A stretch of 59,246 bases of DNA from Planctomycetota bacterium (GCA_004376375.1 SOJX01000086.1:1-59246); one strand, 5' to 3'; counted from the stretch's first letter, positions 31,179 through 40,305 are shown. Made by a program: numbers and translations. The notes: generated by a model not told the origin, from the letters alone.

Positions 31179-33416
31179 ATGCCTGACCCACTGGCAAACC
31201 TCACCGAAGCCCAGACGGCCGCGGTCCTCCACCGCGGAGGGCCGCTCCTCGTCGTCGCCGGCGCCGGGAGCGGCAAGACCCGCGTCGTGACCTGCCGCGT
31301 GGCAAAGCTCGTGCTCGACGGCGTACCGCCGTGGGCGATCCTGGCTATTACGTTTACCAACAAGGCCGCAAATGAGATGCGCGAGCGGGTGGCGGCGCTC
31401 ACGGACGCGGCGACTCTCGGCCAGATGCGCGTCTCAACCTTTCACTCCTTCTGCGCGTGGCTGCTTCGGCGCCACGCGGAGGAGGTCGGTCTTACGCGCG
31501 ATTTTTCCATCTACGACGAAGCGGACCAGCTTTCGGTCGTAAAGAGCGTGATGTCTGAAAAAGGCATCGACCCGGCGAGCTTCAAGCCGGGAATGATTCA
31601 CAGCATGATAAGCCGGGCAAAAAACGAAATGAAAGGCCCCGAGGCTTACGACGAAGATGCGTACGATATTTACGAGCGCACCGTCGCGCGGGTTTACCGC
31701 GGATACCAGGCGCTTCTGAAAGTTCAGAACGCGGTTGATTTCGACGACCTGCTGCTGAAGGTAGTCGAACTTTTCGAAAAAAGCGGGACGACGCTTGAAA
31801 AATACCGGAAACGTTTCCAGCACGTCCTGATGGACGAGTACCAGGACACCAATGCCGCGCAGTACCGTATCGCCCGTGCCCTCGCGTCCGGCCACCGGAA
31901 TATCTGCGCGACAGGCGATCCCGACCAGTCGATATACAGTTGGCGCGGCGCCGACATCCGAAACATACTGAGCTTTGAGGAAGATTTTCCAGGCGCTACC
32001 GTAATAAAGCTCGAGGAGAATTTCCGCTCAACCGGCCATATCCTCGCCGCCGCCGACATGCTGATTAAAAACAACACCATGCGCAAAGAGCGCGACCTTT
32101 TCACCTCAAAATCCGGGGGCGAGCCGGTCGTCGTGTGCGCGCTTTCGGACGAACAGGAGGAAGCGACATACGTCGCCGCCGAGATTGCACGCGCAAGCGG
32201 GGAAGGCGTACCGCTTCGTGATATCGCGGTGATGTACCGCGTCAATGCTCTTTCGCGAAGCCTCGAGGAGGCCATGCGCGCGGCCGGCATAGCCTACAAC
32301 ATCGTCGGGTCGGTCGAATTCTACCGCCGCAAGGAGATCAAGGACATCCTCGCCTACATGAAACTGATGACCAACCCGCTGGACGACGTCTCGTTCGGGC
32401 GGATAATCAACGTGCCCGCCCGCGGCATAGGCCTCAGGACGATTGAGCGCCTGAAAGCGTTTGCGTCCCTTAATAGCGTTCCCATGGTCGAGTCCGCCCT
32501 GCGGGTGAAAAAGATAAAAGAAATAAGACCGCCCGCGGCTGCGAAGGTGCAGAGGTTTACGGCGATTATGCAGCGTCTGAAAAAGCACGTCGATGGTTCC
32601 GCGGCCGATGCCGTCCGGGCGGTTCTGGAGGAGACGAATTACCTCGCGTTTCTCGACAGGGACAAGAGCGAGGAAGGGCTTCAGCGGCGCGAAAACGTGG
32701 GTGCGCTCGTGTCGGCCGCGTTCGAGTTCGACCAGCTCGACGAGGAAGGCGGTCTGCGCGGTTTTCTCGAGCAGGTCGCGCTCGTTTCCGACGTGGATTC
32801 GTGGGACGACGCCGAGGAGAGAGTTACGCTTCTGACTCTTCACAGCGCAAAGGGGCTCGAGTTCCGCACCGCGTTTATCGTGGGGGTGGAGGAATCGCTT
32901 TTCCCGCACGTCCGCTCGAGCGAGACGCTTGCCGGGCTGGAGGAGGAGCGCCGCCTTGCATATGTGGGGATAACGAGGGCCGAGGAAAAGCTCTACCTGT
33001 GTTATACCCATTTCCGGACACAGTTCGGGCGGACGATGCGCTGCGCGCCTTCGCGGTTCCTTGCCGAGCTGGACCCGAGCGCCTGCGAGTTCAGGGTGAG
33101 CCGGACGCAGCGGACGCCGAGCAGGCTGGCCACGCTCGACTTCGACGACGACGATGATGACCCGGATGATATTGAAGTTTCCCTTGAGCTTGAAGACCTC
33201 GACGAGCCGGTGATAGAATATGACGAAATCGGTCCGGACTCGCCGCTGGACTATTCGGCTTTTCGGGCCGGCGTTATCGTAAAGCACAGCCGCTTCGGCG
33301 TCGGGCAGATACTCGAGCTTTCAGGCAGCGGCTCGGACATCCGCGCGCGGATACTGTTTCAGCGTTACGGCGAAAAAAGCCTTATGCTTAAATACGCAAA
33401 CCTGAGGAAAGCATGA
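31179..33416 (+). CDS. pcrA: UvrD/PcrA-type DNA helicase
   Basis: This 745-residue superfamily 1A helicase acts in repair and in clearing proteins from DNA. Motifs in order: Q-motif LTEAQTAAV, Walker A AGAGSGKT (27-34), TFHSFCAWLLRRH, motif II VLMDEYQDTN, motif III GDPDQSIYSWRGAD, motif IV LEENFRST, motif V LTLHSAKGLEF and motif VI EERRLAYVGITRAEEKLYL. An acidic stretch precedes a PcrA-type C-terminal Tudor-like domain (VKHSRFGVGQIL, LMLKYANLRKA), which favours PcrA over Rep. The Shine-Dalgarno site is weak. The stop overlaps the next start by 4 nt (ATGA). Confidence 0.93.
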   Translation: MPDPLANLTEAQTAAVLHRGGPLLVVAGAGSGKTRVVTCRVAKLVLDGVPPWAILAITFTNKAANEMRERVAALTDAATLGQMRVSTFHSFCAWLLRRHAEEVGLTRDFSIYDEADQLSVVKSVMSEKGIDPASFKPGMIHSMISRAKNEMKGPEAYDEDAYDIYERTVARVYRGYQALLKVQNAVDFDDLLLKVVELFEKSGTTLEKYRKRFQHVLMDEYQDTNAAQYRIARALASGHRNICATGDPDQSIYSWRGADIRNILSFEEDFPGATVIKLEENFRSTGHILAAADMLIKNNTMRKERDLFTSKSGGEPVVVCALSDEQEEATYVAAEIARASGEGVPLRDIAVMYRVNALSRSLEEAMRAAGIAYNIVGSVEFYRRKEIKDILAYMKLMTNPLDDVSFGRIINVPARGIGLRTIERLKAFASLNSVPMVESALRVKKIKEIRPPAAAKVQRFTAIMQRLKKHVDGSAADAVRAVLEETNYLAFLDRDKSEEGLQRRENVGALVSAAFEFDQLDEEGGLRGFLEQVALVSDVDSWDDAEERVTLLTLHSAKGLEFRTAFIVGVEESLFPHVRSSETLAGLEEERRLAYVGITRAEEKLYLCYTHFRTQFGRTMRCAPSRFLAELDPSACEFRVSRTQRTPSRLATLDFDDDDDDPDDIEVSLELEDLDEPVIEYDEIGPDSPLDYSAFRAGVIVKHSRFGVGQILELSGSGSDIRARILFQRYGEKSLMLKYANLRKA

Positions 33417-34072
33417 TGGATGAGCAGAACCAGGACAAGACCGCCGCGGCGCCCCGGCCGGGATTCGTTTTCGTTATCGCCTTGTTCGGTGTGGTGCTCG
33501 GCCCCATGATGCTTTCCACCGCGATTTCCCTCCACTTATTAATCCGCCGCAATGCTGCCCGGATAATAGACGTAGTAGAAGAAAACCAGAGCAATCTCAA
33601 CGTCACCGCGGGGCAGGTGAAAACACCTCCATCACCGGAGAAAAATCCCGGGACGGGAGAATTCAGCAAGGAATATAAAAGATATCAGAAACTGCTCGAG
33701 TTTCGCAAAGTATGGGAAGCCCGTGTCCTGGAAAACAGGGTGAAGCTGGAGCGCATCCGGGCGGCCGGTTATGAAGTTTATTTTGCGATCGTTATCGACT
33801 CTCTGCTTATCCTCGGGGGAATCGGGCTGATATGGTATCGCAGGTGGGGACAGAGGCTGATCCTGCTTGCAATTATGCTGACGCCGTTATACGGGGTTTA
33901 TTTCATGTGGCAGTTACATATTACACGTGACCATGTTCCCTGGTTTTATTATCTCGTTTATATTGCTGCGATACCGCTCGTGTGGGCTTTTTGTTATCTG
34001 CTTTCCGAAAGAGTGCGCGGGGCGCTTCTGCCGGTGTCGGAAGAGCTCGATACTGAACCCTCCGGCGGTTAA
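33413..34072 (+). CDS. Four-helix membrane protein of unknown function
   Basis: I do not recognise a family for this 219-residue protein. It has a hydrophobic helix at about 20-45, then a hydrophilic stretch of about 80 residues with an amphipathic, charged KEYKRYQKLLEFRKVWEAR segment. Three closely spaced helices (about 125-145, 155-172 and 180-198) follow. The start overlaps the helicase stop (ATGA) and the rRNA pseudouridine synthase gene begins 5 nt after its stop, so it is embedded in an apparent three-gene operon. Neighbours do not suggest a clear role. Confidence 0.7.
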   Translation: MMDEQNQDKTAAAPRPGFVFVIALFGVVLGPMMLSTAISLHLLIRRNAARIIDVVEENQSNLNVTAGQVKTPPSPEKNPGTGEFSKEYKRYQKLLEFRKVWEARVLENRVKLERIRAAGYEVYFAIVIDSLLILGGIGLIWYRRWGQRLILLAIMLTPLYGVYFMWQLHITRDHVPWFYYLVYIAAIPLVWAFCYLLSERVRGALLPVSEELDTEPSGG

Positions 34073-34077
34073 TTCCT

Positions 34078-34800
34078 ATGGCTGGAATACGGCTACAGAA
34101 AGTTCTCGCCGATGCGGGCGTCGCCTCGCGCCGCAAGTGTGAAGAATTGATCGCAGCCGGATGCGTCGCAGTCGACGGCGAGGTTATTACCCGGATGGGA
34201 ACGAAAGTCGACCCGGAAAAGCAGAAGGTAACGGTAAACGGCCGGCCCGTCGGCCGGATGCAAAAGGTTTATTACCTTGTCAACAAGCCCGGTGGCGTTA
34301 TATGCACGAATGCTCCGGGGTCGAAACGCAGGCGCGCAATCGACCTCGTGCCGAACGCGCCGGCGGGCGTCTATACGGTCGGGCGGCTCGACGTCGCCTC
34401 CGAAGGCCTTCTGATAATAACGAACGACGGCGAGCTTGCGAACCGGATCGCGCACCCGCGATACGGGGTCAGGAAAGTCTACGAAGTCGTCGCAGAAGGC
34501 GATTTCAATGAGAAGAAACTCGCTCGGCTGCGCAAAGGCATAAAGAGCGAAGTCGGCCTTCTGCGGTTCGAAAGAGTTAATGTAAAGAAAAGGTCGCGCC
34601 GGTCGGTGGTTTTTGAAATCGAACTGGGGGAGGGTAAGAACCGCGAAATCCGCCGCGCCATGGCCGCCGTCGGCCTCGATGTAAAACGGCTTCGCCGCCT
34701 GCGCATTGGAAAAATCGCGCTCGGCAGGCTGAAGCCGGGCGAGGCCCGGCCTGTCAATTCAAAAGAGCGGGCTTATTTCCAATCGCTCCTGAAGATGTGA
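34078..34800 (+). CDS. rluB: Pseudouridine synthase, RsuA/RluB family
   Basis: This 240-residue enzyme isomerises specific uridines in rRNA. It has an N-terminal S4 RNA-binding domain (LQKVLADAGVASRRKCEELI), then the catalytic core with D105 in VGRLDVASEGLLIITNDG, KPGGVICT near residue 70, and the GKNREIRRAM motif of the RsuA/RluB/E/F group. The LVNKPGGV segment and length favour a 23S-directed RluB-like enzyme, but RluE, RluF or RsuA specificity cannot be excluded. It closes the apparent pcrA operon. Confidence 0.88.
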   Translation: MAGIRLQKVLADAGVASRRKCEELIAAGCVAVDGEVITRMGTKVDPEKQKVTVNGRPVGRMQKVYYLVNKPGGVICTNAPGSKRRRAIDLVPNAPAGVYTVGRLDVASEGLLIITNDGELANRIAHPRYGVRKVYEVVAEGDFNEKKLARLRKGIKSEVGLLRFERVNVKKRSRRSVVFEIELGEGKNREIRRAMAAVGLDVKRLRRLRIGKIALGRLKPGEARPVNSKERAYFQSLLKM

Positions 34801-34845
34801 TCTACCAACCCCGGCACGCCGGTACTTCTGATAACGATTTTTCAC

Positions 34846-34874
34846 TTGCAAACGGTTGAATACGCAGCTAAGAT
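34846..34874 (+). promoter_or_regulatory. Sigma-70-type promoter for a lipoprotein gene
   Basis: TTGCAA (34846-34851) and TAAGAT (34869-34874) are separated by 17 bp. The predicted start near 34881 leaves a 40-nt leader to the GTG at 34922. Confidence 0.55.
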
Positions 34875-34921
34875 GATATAAGCCTCCGGGCTGCGGTATG
34901 CCGAAGGAAAGGACTAACAGC

Positions 34922-35419
34922 GTGTATAGATACATAATTGCATTTATCACGATTGTAATTCTTGCCGTTTCGGCGGGGTGTGCATCGCCCCCGGAAGTCA
35001 GCAAAGAAGACCGCATCCTCCGCGGCGATTACCCGGGAATCCCCATAGAGCCTGAAATCCGCGAAGCTGCGATGATACGCGGCAAGGCGATGACCCACTT
35101 CCAGATGGCGATGCGCGTACGCAAAAGAGTAAATTCCATAATGCATTTTAAAGAAGCCACGAAGTTGTTCGAGCAGGCCATGAGGATATACTTCGATGCG
35201 ATGAGAAAATACCCGGACTACCAGAAACACTTCGTCCAGCACGAGATAGACACGGTTGACAAGTACATTATCCGGTGCCTGAGGTTCTGCCCGGCCGGTT
35301 TCAACCCGCTTGAAGAGATCTACGTGAAGACCGGGCCGCTGAGGGGGCTGACGCCGGAAGAGCGCGATGAAAAGTCGGATCTGGAAGCGAAGGTGGCCGC
35401 GGCCGAAGCGAATCGATAA
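34922..35419 (+). CDS. Small lipoprotein, unknown function
   Basis: This is a predicted lipid-anchored protein of 165 residues. The signal peptide ends in VSAGC, a lipobox with Cys about residue 20. The mature part is helical and charged, with a TPR-like stretch (HFKEATKLFEQAMRIYFDAMRKYP), and I recognise no family. GTG at 34922 is preferred because AAGGAAAGG lies 9 nt upstream; the in-frame ATG at 34898 has no ribosome site. The gene has its own promoter and is followed about 100 nt later by a nitroreductase fusion gene. Confidence 0.72.
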   Translation: MYRYIIAFITIVILAVSAGCASPPEVSKEDRILRGDYPGIPIEPEIREAAMIRGKAMTHFQMAMRVRKRVNSIMHFKEATKLFEQAMRIYFDAMRKYPDYQKHFVQHEIDTVDKYIIRCLRFCPAGFNPLEEIYVKTGPLRGLTPEERDEKSDLEAKVAAAEANR

Positions 35420-35520
35420 TTCATACCGACTCGGACGAGCCGCTCGACGCTTCCGTGAAATCAAGAATACACAGGCCGCGGACAACCGCGGCCTTACAAA
35501 TGAAAAGGGAACTTGTGGCG

Positions 35521-36906
35521 ATGGAATTCGATTCCCTCCTGAACGCTCGCCGCAGCATAAGGGAGTTTTCCAAAAAGCCCGTATCTGAAGACGACGTGAT
35601 GAAGGTGCTCGAGGCCGCAACGCTTGCGCCCTCGTCCGGCAACCTTCAGCCGTGGGAGTTTATCCTCATCACGTCGGACGAAGACAAGAAGAAACTTCGC
35701 GAGTTCTGCGAGGAAAGCGACAAGGAATGGCTCGACCGGGTCGATGAAGCAACCCGCAAGAAACTTTCCAAAAAGAAAGAAATTAGCCTGGATTTTCTGA
35801 CCGATGCGCCCTGCATTATCCTATGTTTCGGGAAAAAGAACAAGGAGCAGTGGCGCGAATCCGTCTGGATGGCCATAGCGCTTATGACCCTCAAGGCCGC
35901 CGACATGGAGCTGGGGACGATTATTTACACGCCTCCGCGCTCCAGCGCGGTCAACGAGTTGTTCAATATTTCGCACCACCTTTCGCTGGCCGCGGTTTGC
36001 CCCATCGGCGTGCCCGCGAAGGTGCCGAAGGCGAGGCCGCGCACGCCGGTCGCTGAAAAAACGAAAACGGTCGAGCAGATTTCGAGCGAGCACCGGCTCA
36101 CGCGCGAGTTCACACGGCGCACCGACGACCCCATCCTTTCGTTCATGAAGCGGATTCCCGTGCTTTCCTACTTGTCGGATGTGAACCGCGAGGAGTTGCG
36201 AAGGCGTTTCTTCATCAAGAAGTTCGACAAGGGCGAGGCAATTCTCAACCGCGGCGAGCCCGGCACCTACTACTATATTATCGCCAACGGCCTGGTCGAG
36301 GTGTTGATCGACGACGGTATGGGCAACGAGAAGGTCGTTTCAGTGCTTTCCTCCGGCGAGTGCTTCGGGGAGATGTCGATCCTCTCCGGCGAGCCGACGT
36401 CCGCGGCGATACGCGCCGGAACGCAGGTCTTCTGTCTTGCGCTTAAATCCACCGATTTCCTGAACCTTGTCGAGGAATACCCGTCCATCAACGTGGCCAT
36501 CACGAAGCTTATTGCCACGCGCCTGCGCAAGACCAACCTGAGCCTCGTCGAGGCCACCGTCCTCCAGGGCATCACGGGCAGGCTCTCGATGATATCACTT
36601 TCAGAGCTCTGCCAGGCCCTTTCAGTCAACCAGCGCAGCGGCATCCTGGAAATGAGCCATATAGATGACTCGGGCGCGAAGATCGAAGGCAGCATCTTCT
36701 TCAGCCAGGGACAGGTTACCAACGCCGTACTGCCGGACGTTTCCGGCGACGAGGCGTTTTACACCATGCTTGCCTGGCCCGACGGAGAGTTTATTTTCCG
36801 GCAGGAGGAAGTTGAGCCTGACTTCAAGGTGTCGGCAGATACGATGGGCCTCCTGATGGAAGGCATGCGCCGGATGGACGAGGCGCAGATAAAGGATGAA
36901 GTATGA
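35521..36906 (+). CDS. Nitroreductase / cyclic-nucleotide-binding-like / PATAN (DUF4388) fusion
   Basis: Three modules lie in 461 residues. Residues 1-185 are a nitroreductase-fold flavoenzyme (NARRSIREFSKKPVSEDD, LAPSSGNLQPWEF, and a C-terminal VCPIGVPAKVP segment). Residues 212-330 resemble a cyclic-nucleotide-binding domain (LNRGEPGTYYYIIANGLVEV, GECFGEMSILSGEPTSA), but the phosphate-binding Arg of the usual PRxA motif is Thr here. Residues 350-450 match the PATAN/DUF4388 domain (GRLSMISLSELCQAL, GSIFFSQGQVTNA). PATAN domains occur in signalling proteins. The start at 35521 is chosen from nitroreductase homology, with AAGGGAA upstream. The C-terminal Lys-Asp-Glu-Val and TGA stop are made from a repeat word that continues downstream. 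Confidence 0.85.
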   Translation: MEFDSLLNARRSIREFSKKPVSEDDVMKVLEAATLAPSSGNLQPWEFILITSDEDKKKLREFCEESDKEWLDRVDEATRKKLSKKKEISLDFLTDAPCIILCFGKKNKEQWRESVWMAIALMTLKAADMELGTIIYTPPRSSAVNELFNISHHLSLAAVCPIGVPAKVPKARPRTPVAEKTKTVEQISSEHRLTREFTRRTDDPILSFMKRIPVLSYLSDVNREELRRRFFIKKFDKGEAILNRGEPGTYYYIIANGLVEVLIDDGMGNEKVVSVLSSGECFGEMSILSGEPTSAAIRAGTQVFCLALKSTDFLNLVEEYPSINVAITKLIATRLRKTNLSLVEATVLQGITGRLSMISLSELCQALSVNQRSGILEMSHIDDSGAKIEGSIFFSQGQVTNAVLPDVSGDEAFYTMLAWPDGEFIFRQEEVEPDFKVSADTMGLLMEGMRRMDEAQIKDEV

Positions 36907-36942
36907 AGAAAGGATGAAGGATGAAGTATGAAGTATGAAAAC
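36901..36942. repeat. GATGAAGTATGAAG word array at a gene's 3' end
   Basis: Words AAGGATGAA/GTATGAA begin inside the last codons of the fusion gene and run to 36942. The reverse-complement array lies at 37303-37330 at the end of the convergent gene. The same words occur at 29937-29975 and 44931-44998. Confidence 0.92.
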
Positions 36943-36954
36943 GGATATATTAAA

Positions 36955-37215
36955 ATACTCAAGTTGACTGGCTTTTGCATAATCCTCCTACATCTACCAA
37001 GTTACATCTCAGGTTGAAAAGCAAGACTTTGAGCTTTGAGCTTTCAGCTTTCAGCATTCAGCAAAAAAAGAAATGTCTTATTATAAGATTGAAAAGTTTG
37101 AAGGTTCAAAAGTTATAACCTTCGAACCTTTGAACTTGCTTCTATGGTATTTCGTCTTAAGATGAAAGCTGACAGCTTTTTCGCGTTCTTGTCAAAACGC
37201 AGTCAACTTGAGTAT
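36955..37215. mobile_element. Putative MITE-like element with 16-bp terminal inverted repeats
   Basis: ATACTCAAGTTGACTG at 36955-36970 is matched exactly in inverse orientation at 37200-37215. Similarity continues inward for about 5 more bases (TTTTG). The 261-bp interior has no gene but is rich in nested inverted words: GAGCTTTCAGC words at 37028-37062 against AAAGCTGACAGCTTT near 37165, and AAGTTTGAAGGTTC against GAACCTTTGAACTT (37092-37140). No convincing target duplication is visible. It lies between two convergent genes. Confidence 0.55.
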
Positions 37216-37244
37216 ATTATAAATTTATTTCTTCTTAACTTCAA

Positions 37245-37330
37245 CACTTCAACACTTCAACACTTCAACACTTCAACACTTCAACACTTCAACACTTCTT
37301 AACTTTCATCCTTCATACTTCATCCTTTCT
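37245..37330. repeat. TTCAACAC 8-bp array and CATACTTCATCC words
   Basis: About seven copies of the 8-bp word TTCAACAC (37245-37300) are followed by TTCATCC/TTCATACT words (37303-37330). On the minus strand the latter code the last residues and stop of the mannosyltransferase-like gene. Confidence 0.95.
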
Positions 37331-38698
37331 TCTCAGAAATTCCCACGCCAGAAGCGCGTAGACCGGAATGTATTCGATCAGTTTGACAATTACAAGGTCC
37401 TGGACATAGCCGCCGCGGACGACTGCGATGCCCCATACCGCGTAAAATACCACAACCGTGCCCGTCCAGAGGAGCCACGGCCGCGCCGCGACAAGGCAGA
37501 GAAACGGGGCAAACCAGGTCAGAAACCACGGCTGGACCGTCGGTGAAAACAGCATGAATGAAACAAGTACGGCAACGGTCGTCCGTATCGGGTCAAGGCC
37601 TCTGCGAAGTATCAGGACGTAAACGAGAATAAAGCCGAGAGCGGACAGGATTCGTCCGACAACGCTTATCGTATGCGTCAGGCTGAATCCGGAAAGAACG
37701 AAATGGAGCGAATCGTTCCAGTGGAAATATGGCGAGCCGCCGAACTCCATGAATGTCCAGATTATGTTTGCGCCGCCCGCAAAAAGCGAAAGCAGGCCCG
37801 GCAGGCACGGCCAGATCAAATTGATCGCCGCCTTCCGTTTCCGGGAGTGAATCAGGAATACGGGAATAACCAGGAGTGCGATAAAGTTCGATACGACCGC
37901 GAAGCCGAGCGCGAGGAACGCGGCCCAGTCTTTTTTCCGCTCGAGCAGCGCCGCGGCGAGCACGAGGAAAAATACGAGTATGCTGTCCGGGTGTCCGCCG
38001 AGCGCGAATGCGGATAGAACGAGCGGGTTCCACGCGTATAACACAATGCCGAACCACCCCGCCCGGCGCCGTCGAAACATGAGGAAAAGGACCGCAATCG
38101 TTCCGAGGTCGAATAATGTGAAAAGTATTTTCAACGCAAGCGGGGTGTAGCTCAGCCAGCCCGTGAACGTGATTAGAGACAGCGTGAACGGCGGGAAAAA
38201 GCTCGGGAATTTACGGTGGTCGACGTGCTGCCAGTGAGGGTCGCCGGTTGAAAGCGGCAGGTGGCGGTTGACCGGGTCTTTCAATTCGTCGGAATCGGGA
38301 GCGTAGGTGTAGGGGCTGTATCCGGCGCGGATGACGCGGCCTTCCCACAGCGCCCGGTAAATGTCGTTGTCCGGCGGGCCGAACAGGAGGACGATGCGGA
38401 AAACGATTGCGGAAACGACAACGAACAGCAGCAGATACTTCCGCGATTTGTCGCCGCCTTCGGGTACGGTACGGCCGAAGTATCGCATAAGGAAAACGCC
38501 CGCGCCGACGCATGCGATAAAGGCTGCCAGGTAGCTTCCGATGAAAACCGCCCAGGGATGCCGAAAGTTGTAGCGGAAAGTTGCCAGAAAGGAAAAAGCC
38601 GCAATTACCACGACCGCGGCCGCAGCGACTATCAATGCGAACTGTTTTTGCTTTGTCGATTTTTCTGTATCGGTGGACAAAATTGACAGATCGGTCAC
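37313..38698 (-). CDS. GT-C-type membrane glycosyltransferase (GT87-like)
   Basis: This 461-residue protein has about twelve helices. The first large outside loop carries PPDNDIYRALWEGRVIRAGYSPY, read as PPDNDIYRALWEG then SPYTY, resembling polyprenyl-phosphate-mannose-dependent transferases of the GT87/DUF2029 type. Later it has GGHPDSILVFFLV and SPTVQPWFLTWFAPF, also seen in that group. It starts with GTG at 38698, overlapping the TAG stop of the upstream processive glycosyltransferase by one base, so the two work together in glycan assembly. The last four residues (Lys-Asp-Glu-Val) and the stop derive from a repeat word. Confidence 0.78.
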   Translation of the reverse strand: MTDLSILSTDTEKSTKQKQFALIVAAAAVVVIAAFSFLATFRYNFRHPWAVFIGSYLAAFIACVGAGVFLMRYFGRTVPEGGDKSRKYLLLFVVVSAIVFRIVLLFGPPDNDIYRALWEGRVIRAGYSPYTYAPDSDELKDPVNRHLPLSTGDPHWQHVDHRKFPSFFPPFTLSLITFTGWLSYTPLALKILFTLFDLGTIAVLFLMFRRRRAGWFGIVLYAWNPLVLSAFALGGHPDSILVFFLVLAAALLERKKDWAAFLALGFAVVSNFIALLVIPVFLIHSRKRKAAINLIWPCLPGLLSLFAGGANIIWTFMEFGGSPYFHWNDSLHFVLSGFSLTHTISVVGRILSALGFILVYVLILRRGLDPIRTTVAVLVSFMLFSPTVQPWFLTWFAPFLCLVAARPWLLWTGTVVVFYAVWGIAVVRGGYVQDLVIVKLIEYIPVYALLAWEFLRRKDEV

Positions 38699-40305
38699 TA
38701 GGCTAACGCGTGGCGTTCACTGTCTTGAGGCAGATGATCTGCCGTAGAAGCCTTATTCGCAACGATTTTAGCCCGGGCGGCACGGATGTTGGCTATCTGC
38801 CGCTGCACCTCCATCACAAGAGAGCTCAACCCGACGAACAGGAACCCGGCGGAATAGAGCAGCAGGAACGGCCCGATAATGTATTTCTCGCGTACGAGAA
38901 AGACGGCAAACCCCCACGCGCAGTAGAGACCAAGCGCGATCTCGAGCAGGAAGAACAGCTTGAGCTTGATAAAGTATTTCGTACGCGCGGTGCTTGCCTG
39001 TTCTTTGGTTTTTACATCACCCTTTTTCGGCGTTCGCACGAACCCGGACTTGATGCCGAGCAGCGCCTCGAGCACGGCCTTCGAGTTGTTTATCGCGACG
39101 CCTACGCCGATTATCATCAGGCCGGGGATGCACAGTACCCGTTTCCACCAGTCGCGGTGCGCCTGCTTCTGGCTGAAGACGTAAAGCGTGGTCGGGGCGC
39201 ACATCGAAATCATAATGGCGGCGATGATACCGACGAAGATCCAGAGGGGCATGCCCGGGTACGACGCAAAAATCAGCATCGGGACCGCGAGCGTTGCCGC
39301 GATCACCATGAGCGGGTGGATCATGTAGTGCGTCAGGTGCAGGAAAGCTTCGAGCTTCCTGATGAACGGGTCGCGCGACCGGAAGACGCGGGGCAGAATC
39401 TTTATCGCGGTCTGGATCGAGCCCTTGGCCCAGCGGTGCTGCTGCGTCTTGAAGCCGTTGATGTCGGACGGTATCTCGGCCGGGCAGATGACGTCGAACG
39501 TGTATTTCATGTGCCAACCGGCGAGCTGCGCGCGGTAGGAGAGGTCCATGTCCTCGGTGAGCGTGTCGTCTTCCCAGCCGCCCGCGTCGTAGATGGCTTC
39601 CTTGCGCCATATGCCGCCTGTGCCGTTGAAGTTCAGGTACAGATGGTTCCACGCGCGCGCCGACTGCTCGACGATGAAGTGGCCGTCGATGCCGATGGAC
39701 TGCGCCCGCGTGAGCAGCGACTCGGTGCGGTTTGCGTGTCCCCAGCGCGTCTGCACGAGCGCGAGCTTTTTATCGCCCGTGAAGTACGGGACGGTCTGGC
39801 GCAGGAAATCCGGCTCCGGCATGAAGTCGGCGTCGAAGATGGCGATATAATCGCCGCGGCACCGGTCCATGCCTTCCCTCAGCGCGCCCGCCTTGTAACC
39901 TTCGCGGTTGTCCCGGCAGATGTGGTGGATATCGTAACCGAGCGCCCGGTATTTTTTCACGACCCTCGCGGCGACTTCCACGCTGTCGTCGGTCGAGTCG
40001 TCGAGTACCTGTATCTCGTGCTTTTCCATCGGCCAGTCGAATTTCGTTACGCAGTCGATGAGCCGCTCGACGCAGAATTTTTCGTTGAAGACGGGCAGTT
40101 GCGTGGTAACTACCGGCAGGTCCGCATTGGTGTGGGTGCGGTAGTATGCGTCGAGGTATTCCGCGTTCTTCTTCTCTTCGCGTTTGCGGCCCCTGCGGAA
40201 AAAGAAGATCATTACATAGCAGTTGACGCCGTACATGAAAAGCCCGACCGCGACGAATACGTAAATCACGACCATCAGGGTGAGGGCTATATAACTGATA
40301 TGCAT
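38698..40305 (-). CDS. Processive family 2 glycosyltransferase (cellulose/mannan synthase-like)
   Basis: This 535-residue membrane GT2 enzyme has the full processive signature: VLDDSTDDS, FDADFMPEPDF (DxD), TLTEDMDLSYRA (TED) and QQHRWAKG (QxxRW). There is one N-terminal helix and four to five C-terminal helices around the conserved INNSKAVLEALLG segment. It probably polymerises a beta-linked glucan or mannan while exporting it through its own channel, since no PilZ domain is present. A GGAGAAG site lies about 8 nt before the ATG. Its partner is the GT-C enzyme with a 1-nt overlap. Confidence 0.88.
   Translation of the reverse strand: MHISYIALTLMVVIYVFVAVGLFMYGVNCYVMIFFFRRGRKREEKKNAEYLDAYYRTHTNADLPVVTTQLPVFNEKFCVERLIDCVTKFDWPMEKHEIQVLDDSTDDSVEVAARVVKKYRALGYDIHHICRDNREGYKAGALREGMDRCRGDYIAIFDADFMPEPDFLRQTVPYFTGDKKLALVQTRWGHANRTESLLTRAQSIGIDGHFIVEQSARAWNHLYLNFNGTGGIWRKEAIYDAGGWEDDTLTEDMDLSYRAQLAGWHMKYTFDVICPAEIPSDINGFKTQQHRWAKGSIQTAIKILPRVFRSRDPFIRKLEAFLHLTHYMIHPLMVIAATLAVPMLIFASYPGMPLWIFVGIIAAIMISMCAPTTLYVFSQKQAHRDWWKRVLCIPGLMIIGVGVAINNSKAVLEALLGIKSGFVRTPKKGDVKTKEQASTARTKYFIKLKLFFLLEIALGLYCAWGFAVFLVREKYIIGPFLLLYSAGFLFVGLSSLVMEVQRQIANIRAARAKIVANKASTADHLPQDSERHALA

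Noticed and set aside
36892..37315. KDEV tails as a localisation signal
   Set aside because: KDEL-type retention is eukaryotic; here the tail is explained fully by the shared repeat word.
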